From the NCBI GenBank assembly GCA_016215025.1, contig JACRMI010000020.1:17815-81814 (forward strand): a DNA stretch of 64,000 nt, in the 5' to 3' direction. This document shows positions 44,245-51,515 of this stretch, piece by piece (the first letter of the stretch is position 1; each line of letters begins with the position of its first letter). Source of the DNA: Chloroflexota bacterium (GTDB taxonomy: Bacteria; Chloroflexota; Anaerolineae; UBA4142). The notes below the pieces were generated by a model, which did not search any database, was not told the origin of the DNA, and worked only from the letters and a program-made list of their open reading frames with translations. The position numbers and the translations under genes are program-made.

Positions 44245-44268
44245 CAGTAGTCAGAATCCAGTATTCAG
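44245..44268 (+). repeat. left inverted repeat flanking the R-M gene
   Basis: CAGTAGTCAGAATCCAGTAT followed by TCAG. Its complement matches 47277-47300 at 21 of 24 positions. The two copies flank the restriction-modification gene. Confidence 0.65.
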
Positions 44269-44360
44269 ACGGTGGCGGGTGACGCAAGTCGCTCGCCATT
44301 CAATTTGCGCGTATCTGCGACGCCAGGTAAAATAATCGCATTCCATGCCGAGGTTTGCCG

Positions 44361-47195
44361 ATGCCAAAGCACACGCCTGCCCGTGAGAAATTTGAAAAAG
44401 AACTCGCGACTCTGGTCGCGCGCTTCGATCAACATCGCGCGGATTATCTCCGCAGCGATTATTCCGAAGCGGAAGTGCGTTTGCAATTTATCAACCCCCT
44501 GTTCGAGGCGTTGGGCTGGGATGTGCAGAACCAAGCGAGCAAGAGCCGCGCGGAATGTGATGTGGTCGTTGAACGCGGCGAGACCATTGGCAATCCCGAC
44601 TATGCGTTTCGACTCAATGGACAAACGCTCTTTTACGTCGAAGCCAAAGCGCCGCACGTATCGTTGGAAAAAAGCAGCGCCGCCTTGCAAGCAAAAAAAT
44701 ATGCGTGGAATACGCCAGAGCCGTTCGTATATTTTGCGGCGGCAACCGACTTTGAAGAATTTCGATTCTATGATGCGTCGCTGAAACCCGACCCCAAGCA
44801 TCCTCACGTCGGCTTGATTTTCTCCTATCGCTATAACGAATACCTGACGAAGCAAGCCCTCGACGATATGTGGCAATTGTCGTACGAAGCGGTCGGGGCT
44901 GGCTCACTGGAAAAACTGCTCAAGCCATCGGCGCGCGCTGCTCGTCAGCGTTCCCCACTCGATCAAATCTTTCTCTCCGATCTCACTGCTTGGCGCGAGA
45001 AACTCGCCAAATCGATTTTCAAGATTCATCCCGAATTGATCGATACTGCCGATTTGAACAATGTGGTGCAGATTTTCTTGGACCGCTTGATTTTTATTCG
45101 CGTGGCGGAAGATCGCGGCGTGCTGGAAACCGGTCGGCTCAAACAAATCGCGCGTACATGGAAAGAGGGCGACCATGATCGGTCCATCATGGCGGAATTG
45201 TTGCTCTATTTTCGCGACGTGAATGATCGATTGAACGGCGAAATTTTTCGCAGACATCGCTGCGAGGAATTGCGTTGGGAGTCTGCGCTCGCCGCCGAAA
45301 TTGTTTTGGAAGGGTTGGAGCCGTACGATTTCAACAAGATTGGCGTTGAATTGCTCGGCTCGATCTACGAGCGTTATCTCGGCAAGACGATTCGCGTGAC
45401 GGCGACGCGCGCGGTGGTGGAAGACAAGCCCGAAGTTCGCAAAGCTGGCGGCGTTTATTACACGCCGAAATATATCGTCGATTACATCGTCAATCAGACC
45501 GTAGGCAAATTGATCGAGGGCAAGACGCCCGCGCAAATTGCAAAGCTAAAAATTCTGGATCCGGCGTGCGGGTCGGGATCGTTCTTGATCGGCGCGTATC
45601 AAAAATTGTTGGACTATCACGCGGCGTATTACACCCAGCGCGCAAGTCGGCGAGGTGGTGGCGGGCTATCCACGCATCAAGCGCGGTTGCTGCAAGAACC
45701 TAGCGCGGAATACGGCGATTATAAATTATCGCTGGCAGAAAAAGCCGAAATTCTGCGGAACAATATTTTCGGCGTGGACATTGACCCGCAAGCGGTTGAG
45801 ATCACGATGATGAGTTTGTACATCAAGATGCTGGAAGGCGAGCGCGGCGCGATGATGGGGCAAGGTATTCTCCCGCGCTTGAATGCGAACATCAAATGCG
45901 GCAACTCGTTGATTGCGCACGACATTGGCGTTTTGACGGAAGAAGATGGCGCGCGAATCAATCCGTTTGATTGGAACAGCAAAGGCGAGGGCTTTGGCGA
46001 TATTATGGCGGCGGGTGGTTTCGATGCGGTGATTGGCAATCCGCCGTATGGGGCGTCATTTGGCGACAGTGAAGCAAAATACTTTGTTAAACATTATTCC
46101 GTGTTTGGCGATGTCAAAGATGTCTACATGTGCTTTATCGAAATGAGTATTGCACGATTAGCAAAGAACGGAAGATTTTCATTTATTGTTCCATCTGCTT
46201 GGCTAGGTGGTCCTGGATATGGCAAGTTGCGTGAGCTACTCCTGCATCAACAGATTGAGAACATTGTATTGCTTCCATTCAATGTTTTTGCCGATGCCTA
46301 CGTGGATACAACGGTTTTCGTCGCTTCAAAACGTATACCTTCCAATGACCATCAAGTACAGACGTTTGTCTATGACAAGCGGACAAGATTAGAAACTATT
46401 GGCTTGAATGCAAACGAATATCGAGCAGTTGAACAGAGCGCATGGAGTACATCGGATGACAAAAAGTTTGTGCTGGATCCTGGCGCAATCGATTTGATTG
46501 TTAAGATTCGCCAGAGTATGCAATCGACCTTCGATGATGTGACACAAATTAAGCGTGGCGTTCTATTCGACAAAGACTTGCTTACCGATAGACGAACGTC
46601 GAAAACAAGTTATCGCTATTTCGAGGGCGATGTTTACCGGTACGAAATTAACTTGCTTGCCAATAGGTGGATTGAATACGATGATCGTCTCAAGGAACGC
46701 CCCAAGGAATTTGTTTGGTTTGAAGGAGAACGAATTCTTTTGCGGCGTCTAGTAAATCGTCGCCAACGATTGATGGCTGCGCTAGCGGTTGAAACCTTTG
46801 TTACGAACAAAAACCTCTACAGCGTTTTGTCCAAGCGTGAAGACATTTCGATCAAAGCGGTTCTCGGAGCACTTAACAGTCGATTGATTTCGTACCTCTA
46901 CATCAATCAAGTGACGCAAGCCACCAAGGATGATTTTCCTCAAGTTACAATCAAAGACGTGTTGGCGTTACCGTTTCCAAACTTTACCGACAAATCGCGC
47001 CATGACAAAATGGTAACGCTCGTCGAGCGAATACTAGAACTGCACAAGCAAAAGCAAGCCAGCAAGAGCGACACCGCGCGCGAACGCATCCAACGCGAAA
47101 TCAATATCACCGACGAACAAATCGACGCGCTGGTATACGAACTCTACGGCTTGACCAAAGACGAAATCAAAATCGTCGAAGAATCGGCGCGGTAA
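44361..47195 (+). CDS. single-chain restriction endonuclease/adenine methyltransferase (type IIG, Eco57I-like)
   Basis: A 944-residue enzyme that combines DNA cleavage, N6-adenine methylation and target recognition. The N-terminal nuclease domain has a PD-(D/E)xK pattern: AECDVVVERGETIGNPDYAF, then LFYVEAKAP. A helical linker follows. The methyltransferase core has motif X GGVYYTPKYIVDYIVNQ, motif I LDPACGSGSFLIGAYQ and motif IV VIGNPPYGASF. The C-terminal 250 residues, with RYEINLLANRWIEYD and VTQATKDDFPQVTIKDVLAL, form a TaqI/Eco57I-like specificity domain. No partner subunit is adjacent. A TTG two codons upstream is also in frame. Confidence 0.92.
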   Translation: MPKHTPAREKFEKELATLVARFDQHRADYLRSDYSEAEVRLQFINPLFEALGWDVQNQASKSRAECDVVVERGETIGNPDYAFRLNGQTLFYVEAKAPHVSLEKSSAALQAKKYAWNTPEPFVYFAAATDFEEFRFYDASLKPDPKHPHVGLIFSYRYNEYLTKQALDDMWQLSYEAVGAGSLEKLLKPSARAARQRSPLDQIFLSDLTAWREKLAKSIFKIHPELIDTADLNNVVQIFLDRLIFIRVAEDRGVLETGRLKQIARTWKEGDHDRSIMAELLLYFRDVNDRLNGEIFRRHRCEELRWESALAAEIVLEGLEPYDFNKIGVELLGSIYERYLGKTIRVTATRAVVEDKPEVRKAGGVYYTPKYIVDYIVNQTVGKLIEGKTPAQIAKLKILDPACGSGSFLIGAYQKLLDYHAAYYTQRASRRGGGGLSTHQARLLQEPSAEYGDYKLSLAEKAEILRNNIFGVDIDPQAVEITMMSLYIKMLEGERGAMMGQGILPRLNANIKCGNSLIAHDIGVLTEEDGARINPFDWNSKGEGFGDIMAAGGFDAVIGNPPYGASFGDSEAKYFVKHYSVFGDVKDVYMCFIEMSIARLAKNGRFSFIVPSAWLGGPGYGKLRELLLHQQIENIVLLPFNVFADAYVDTTVFVASKRIPSNDHQVQTFVYDKRTRLETIGLNANEYRAVEQSAWSTSDDKKFVLDPGAIDLIVKIRQSMQSTFDDVTQIKRGVLFDKDLLTDRRTSKTSYRYFEGDVYRYEINLLANRWIEYDDRLKERPKEFVWFEGERILLRRLVNRRQRLMAALAVETFVTNKNLYSVLSKREDISIKAVLGALNSRLISYLYINQVTQATKDDFPQVTIKDVLALPFPNFTDKSRHDKMVTLVERILELHKQKQASKSDTARERIQREINITDEQIDALVYELYGLTKDEIKIVEESAR

Positions 47196-47215
47196 AAATT
47201 TTGGCTGTCATGCTG

Positions 47216-47271
47216 AGCGGAGCGAAGCATCTGTCACCGTTGCGAGACTCTTCGCTTCGCTCAGAGTGACA
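47216..47271. repeat. family A palindromic element after the R-M gene
   Basis: TGTCATGCTGAGCGGAGCGA and TCGCTTCGCTCAGAGTGACA form the inverted ends. It is the shortest copy of the family in this window and follows the R-M stop directly. Confidence 0.8.
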
Positions 47272-47276
47272 GTTGG

Positions 47277-47300
47277 CTGAATTCTGAATACTGACTACTG
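47277..47300 (-). repeat. right inverted repeat flanking the R-M gene
   Basis: CTGAATTCTGAATACTGACT followed by ACTG, inverted relative to 44245-44268 with three mismatches. It may be a cassette boundary or simply another copy of a common intergenic repeat. Confidence 0.65.
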
Positions 47301-47334
47301 AAAACTGTTCGCTTCGCGTGTTCACTGTTAACTG

Positions 47335-49137
47335 ATGATTGACCTTACTCCTAAACTCAAACGCATCCTCCTCCTCCGCCGCGCGGTCCGCCTCGTGTGG
47401 CAATCTGCGCCGGGTTGGACGAGTGCGAGCATCGTTCTCGTCGTCGTCCAAGGAACTCTTCCACTCGCGCAACTCTATCTGCTCAAGCTCATTGTCGATG
47501 CGGTCACCGCGGCACTGCAATCACCCAATCGCAATCTTGACTCTGCGATGTGGTTCATCGTCGCGTTGGGTGTGGTTACGTTGCTCGGCGCGCTTGCCGC
47601 TTCCCTATCGACGTTGGTGAGCGATGTGCAAGGGCAATCGGTGACCGATCACGTCGCGTCCATCATCCACGAAAAATCCGTCGGGGTCGATCTGGCGTAC
47701 TATGAAAACTCGCAATACTATGACACGCTGCACCGCGCGCAACAAGAAGCGTCGTATCGACCGACGCGCATCGTCAATGGATTTGTTCAAGTGGGGCAGA
47801 GCAGCTTGGCGTTGCTGGCGCTTGTCGGGTTGCTGTTCTCGCTGCATTGGGTGATCGCCGTGGTGTTGTTGGTCGCCGCCATCCCAGGTACGCTTGTGCG
47901 TTTGCGCTATTCGCAGCAACTGTACGCCTGGCAGCGTCAGCGCACGACGACCGAACGACAAGCGTGGTATTTTCAATGGATGATGGTGGGTGAGCCGCAC
48001 GCCAAAGAGATTCGGCTCTTTAATTTGGGCAAGCTGTTCATCGAACGCTTTCGCGATTTACGCGCGATGTTGCGTCGCGAACGTTTGCAGCTTGCCACGC
48101 GTCGAGTCCTGATCGATTTGTTAACCCAGGTTGCAGGCACGCTGGCGATTTTTGGCGCATTGGCGTACATCGCGATGCAGACGGTTGCGGGTGCGATCAC
48201 GCTCGGCGACCTCGTCATGTATTATCAGGCGTTTCAGCGCGGGCAAAATTATTTGCGCGAAATTCTCTCGGGCCTAGCGAATCTCTACGAAGACAGTTTG
48301 TTTCTCACCAACCTCTACGAATTTCTCGATTTGAAACCGCGCGTCGTTTTGCCAACCTCGCCGCGACTCATGCCCAAGCCAATGCAGCGCGGCATCGCGT
48401 TCGAACACGTCCGCTTTGACTACGCCGAGGCAACGCACCCGACACTCGACGACATTTCGCTGACGATTCGACCGGGCGAGCACATCGCGCTTGTCGGCGC
48501 GAACGGCGCGGGCAAGACGACGCTCGTCAAGCTACTGTGTCGCTTGTACGATCCAACGGCCGGACGCATCACCATCGACGGAATCGATTTGCGCGAACTG
48601 GATCTCACTGCGCTGCGCCGACAAATCAGCATCATCTTTCAAGATTACGCGCGCTATCATCTCACCGCGCGCGAAAATATTTGGCTCGGCAATACGATCA
48701 TCCCATCGATGGATGAACAGGTAATGCGGGCGGCGCGCGAAGCGGGCGCGGACCAAGTGATCGAAAAGTTGCCGCATGGGTACGACACGCGGCTCGGCAA
48801 ATGGTTCAACGACGGGCAAGAGTTGAGCATCGGCGAATGGCAAAAGATCGCGTTGGCGCGCGCCTTTGTGCGCGATGCGCAAATCGTCGTGCTCGACGAA
48901 CCGACGAGCGCGCTCGATGCGAGCGCCGAGTATCAAGTGTTCCAAAAGTTTCGCGCACTTGCCGCTGGGCGCACGACGATTCTCATCAGCCATCGTTTTT
49001 CGACGGTGCGGATGGCGGATTGCATCTACGTTTTGGCAAACGGCAAAATCGCCGAATCGGGTTCGCACGATGAGTTGATGCGGCGCGGTGGCGAGTACGC
49101 GCGGATGTTTGAGCTGCAAGCGGGGAATTATCGTTGA
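47335..49137 (+). CDS. ABC exporter, fused permease and ATPase
   Basis: A 600-residue half-transporter that would work as a dimer. Residues about 20-320 form a six-helix exporter permease (GWTSASIVLVVVQGTLPLAQ and onward). The nucleotide-binding domain has Walker A GANGAGKTTLVKLL, Q-loop ISIIFQDYARY, signature LSIGEWQKIALARAF, Walker B IVVLDEPTSALD and a switch His in LISHRFSTV. The signature reads S-I-G-E and not S-G-G-Q, a variant seen in lipid or peptide exporters. The substrate is unknown. It starts at ATG 47335 after a repeat-rich gap. Confidence 0.93.
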   Translation: MIDLTPKLKRILLLRRAVRLVWQSAPGWTSASIVLVVVQGTLPLAQLYLLKLIVDAVTAALQSPNRNLDSAMWFIVALGVVTLLGALAASLSTLVSDVQGQSVTDHVASIIHEKSVGVDLAYYENSQYYDTLHRAQQEASYRPTRIVNGFVQVGQSSLALLALVGLLFSLHWVIAVVLLVAAIPGTLVRLRYSQQLYAWQRQRTTTERQAWYFQWMMVGEPHAKEIRLFNLGKLFIERFRDLRAMLRRERLQLATRRVLIDLLTQVAGTLAIFGALAYIAMQTVAGAITLGDLVMYYQAFQRGQNYLREILSGLANLYEDSLFLTNLYEFLDLKPRVVLPTSPRLMPKPMQRGIAFEHVRFDYAEATHPTLDDISLTIRPGEHIALVGANGAGKTTLVKLLCRLYDPTAGRITIDGIDLRELDLTALRRQISIIFQDYARYHLTARENIWLGNTIIPSMDEQVMRAAREAGADQVIEKLPHGYDTRLGKWFNDGQELSIGEWQKIALARAFVRDAQIVVLDEPTSALDASAEYQVFQKFRALAAGRTTILISHRFSTVRMADCIYVLANGKIAESGSHDELMRRGGEYARMFELQAGNYR

Positions 49138-49192
49138 GGAAAAAGGCAATCGGTTGTATACTTGCTGGCAAAGGAAAGAGATGGGGGATCGA

Positions 49193-49630
49193 ATGACTTT
49201 ACAAACAATTCGCCTCAATTTGCCCGATAACTTGTTACGCCGTTTGAATGATGCAGCGGATGCTGCCCAACAACCATTGGATGATGTGCTGTTGCAAACG
49301 ATCCGCGCGGGATTGCCTCCCGATTTAGCACAAGTGCCTGAACGCTTTCGCACCGATCTACGTTTGTTGAATCGCATGGACAACGATGTGCTTTTGCAAA
49401 TCGCGCGCGGTGAGTTGGAGCAAGCCAAATCCGTCGAGTATGCGGATTTGTTGGCGCAAAATCAAAATGGCGTATTGAATGAGGCAGATCGTTCGCGGCT
49501 AAGTGCTTTGCGTGAAGAAGCTGACTTGTTGATGTTTCGTCGTGCATATGCGCTTGCGTTGTTGAAATGGCGTGGCGTTCCCATTCCAGAGTCGGAATCG
49601 TTCAATGACCAAGCCAACCATTCCATCTGA
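49193..49630 (+). CDS. small ribbon-helix-helix-like protein paired with HNH nuclease
   Basis: A 145-residue soluble protein. The N-terminus (TIRLNLPDNLLRRLNDAAD) looks like the strand-helix of a ribbon-helix-helix or CopG-type fold. The rest is helical (LRLLNRMDNDVLLQIARGEL, RSRLSALREEADLLMFRRAY). GGGGA precedes ATG 49193. ATG 49181 with AAGGAA upstream is an alternative start. Its end overlaps the HNH gene by 26 bases. The same helical protein/HNH pair occurs in other Chloroflexota and Cyanobacteria. The function is unknown. Confidence 0.8.
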   Translation: MTLQTIRLNLPDNLLRRLNDAADAAQQPLDDVLLQTIRAGLPPDLAQVPERFRTDLRLLNRMDNDVLLQIARGELEQAKSVEYADLLAQNQNGVLNEADRSRLSALREEADLLMFRRAYALALLKWRGVPIPESESFNDQANHSI

Positions 49631-50033
49631 ATTGCGACGCCAAGTTTCCGAAGATGCGCGGGCGCGTTGCGGCTATTGCCATACCTCAGCGCGAACCATC
49701 GGCGAGCCAATGGTGATCGATCATCTTGTCCCAACGGCGCGTGGCGGTTTGACGGTACGTGAGAATTTATGGCTGGCGTGTCGAAGGTGCAATGAATTTA
49801 AAGGCACTCTCGTCGAAGCTGCTGATCCGCAGACAGGTATGATGGTTCCTCTCTTTAATCCCCGCACGCAATCTTGGTCGGTTCACTTTACGTGGAGTCC
49901 GAGTGGGACTGAAATCATTGGATTGACCGCGAGCGGGCGTGCAACCGTTATTGCTTTGCGTTTGAACAATCCGGAGATCGTAGCTGCGCGCACCCTTTGG
50001 GTTCAAGTGGGTTGGCATCCGCCGAAGGAATGA
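49605..50033 (+). CDS. HNH endonuclease
   Basis: A 142-residue nuclease from ATG 49605 (MTKPTIPSEL). CGYC in RARCGYCHTSART and CRRCNEFK form the zinc knuckles, and VIDHLVPTARGGLTVRENLW supplies the catalytic D-H and the N of the H-N-H motif. A C-terminal part (VPLFNPRTQSWSVHFTW) is typical of the IscR-like HNH family in which the nuclease follows a small helical partner gene. It ends at a strong Rho-independent terminator. Confidence 0.92.
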   Translation: MTKPTIPSELRRQVSEDARARCGYCHTSARTIGEPMVIDHLVPTARGGLTVRENLWLACRRCNEFKGTLVEAADPQTGMMVPLFNPRTQSWSVHFTWSPSGTEIIGLTASGRATVIALRLNNPEIVAARTLWVQVGWHPPKE

Positions 50034-50046
50034 TGACTGTCTTATC

Positions 50047-50084
50047 ATCGCCTGTCGATAAATTTCGGCAGGCGATTTTTTTTT
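50047..50084 (+). terminator. Rho-independent terminator
   Basis: ATCGCCTG (50047-50054) pairs with CAGGCGAT (50069-50076), with additional inner pairs, and a nine-T run follows. It ends the ABC-exporter/HNH transcript. Confidence 0.93.
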
Positions 50085-50141
50085 GCTAGGACTAGTACCA
50101 TTAGTGACCCCAGTCATATCGCCAAATGACTATCGGTACTA

Positions 50142-50169
50142 TTGGAAAATTGATGGTTGGTGTTAAAAT
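50142..50169 (+). promoter_or_regulatory. candidate promoter of the lipoprotein gene
   Basis: TTGGAA (50142-50147), 16 bases, then TAAAAT (50164-50169), about 40 bases before ATG 50209. The -35 is weak. Confidence 0.4.
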
Positions 50170-50208
50170 CGAGGCAATCAATTGAAGATTCCAAGGAGGG
50201 AATATCCA

Positions 50209-51336
50209 ATGAAAACTCGGTCCATTTTAATTTGCTTGTCTTGTCTATTGGTTTTGTTTGCGCTCATGGGTTGCTCCAGCGCCAAACCAACGGTTGATGC
50301 GGAGGCAACCATCAATGCCGCCGTGCAAGCGACGACAGTCGCACAAGCCAATGCCCAAGCCACCGTCGATTTCATGGTAAAGCAAACGCTCGCCGCTCAG
50401 CCAACGCAACCACCAGCGGCAACACCTACCGTCGTCAAGACCACTGCGCCCGCTGGCGCAACGGCGACCAAAGTTCCTGCGACGCCGGTGCCTTCGGTGA
50501 CGTATGTGACGATGACGGAAGAAGAACTCGCCGCGCTGATCGATCAAGCGGTGAAAGAAGCAACCGCCGCGACGACGTCTGCCAGCACCACGACGGCTAC
50601 TTATGCGGCGGATGGGACGCTCACCACGCAAGAAGTCCAAGCGATGATACTCGCCGCGTCCGCGGCGCAATCGGAAATTGCACAAGCGGAGAGTGCGATC
50701 CAAGCATACTATGATCTCTACGGCGCAATGGCGACCGAGACATTGGCGACGCTGCAAGCAATTGAGCAAGACCTAAATTCAATGGCGACGAGCATGAACT
50801 CGATGGCGCAGTCGCTCGCGCAGATCAGCACGACTTTATCGCAAGGTTTGACGCTGGCGACGAGCACGATCACGCAGTTGCAGACCTACGCGACGCAAGC
50901 GAGCCAAGCCGCCGCCGCCGCGCAAAACAAAGCGAAAAACTGGACGCCGACGGTTCAAAAGGAAATCAACACGCGCGCGACCACTGCGCTGAATACGAAA
51001 CCGACGAACATTCCGACGGATTTAAAAGGCACGCTGACGAGCGTCAACAGCTATGTCGATACGGTCAAGTCGGCGCTCGGCGACAGCAAAATTAGCAAGA
51101 CCGAATTGCAATCGATTAGTTTGGCGGGTGCGAATGCGACGGCGGGGTTGAGCAAGTTTGGTGGAACGGAAGGTCAGGCGCTTACCAATTCGATCAATAA
51201 CATGACGAAGCAAATCGCGCGCGGCGAAATGCCTAAAGCGAAGAGCAGTCTAAGCGGACTCGAAGTATCTGCGCGGTCGATGCCATCCATTCCAAGTGGG
51301 ATCAACGTCCAGCCGCCACAACCCAGAAAGCCATAA
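50209..51336 (+). CDS. coiled-coil lipoprotein
   Basis: A 375-residue protein with AAGGAGGG upstream of ATG 50209. The lipobox LFALMGC near residue 22 predicts a lipid-anchored protein. An Ala/Thr-rich region with a Pro linker (AAQPTQPPAATPTVV) leads to a long helical segment rich in A, Q, S and T (residues about 150-270), predicted to form coiled coils. The C-terminal 100 residues are a compact helical domain (LKGTLTSVNSYVDTVKSALG). No enzymatic motif. It could be a cell-envelope spacer. It has its own terminator. Confidence 0.8.
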   Translation: MKTRSILICLSCLLVLFALMGCSSAKPTVDAEATINAAVQATTVAQANAQATVDFMVKQTLAAQPTQPPAATPTVVKTTAPAGATATKVPATPVPSVTYVTMTEEELAALIDQAVKEATAATTSASTTTATYAADGTLTTQEVQAMILAASAAQSEIAQAESAIQAYYDLYGAMATETLATLQAIEQDLNSMATSMNSMAQSLAQISTTLSQGLTLATSTITQLQTYATQASQAAAAAQNKAKNWTPTVQKEINTRATTALNTKPTNIPTDLKGTLTSVNSYVDTVKSALGDSKISKTELQSISLAGANATAGLSKFGGTEGQALTNSINNMTKQIARGEMPKAKSSLSGLEVSARSMPSIPSGINVQPPQPRKP

Positions 51337-51347
51337 GTTAAAACATC

Positions 51348-51381
51348 AAAACGCCTCTCGAATTTTATCGAGAGGCGTTTT
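51348..51381 (+). terminator. Rho-independent terminator
   Basis: AAAACGCCTCTCGA (51348-51361) and TCGAGAGGCGTTTT (51368-51381) form a perfect 14-bp stem with a six-base loop ending in T's. Confidence 0.92.
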
Positions 51382-51515
51382 CGTCTTGGGCTTGTTACAC
51401 TTGCATAACAGGTGAGTGTGTAAAAAACCGTTTTCTCGACCAATGTTCTATTTCGTTTTGGAACGCGCTTGAGAAAACGGGTTTTTCGCAAATGGGTGAA
51501 CGGTCGTTAAAATAA

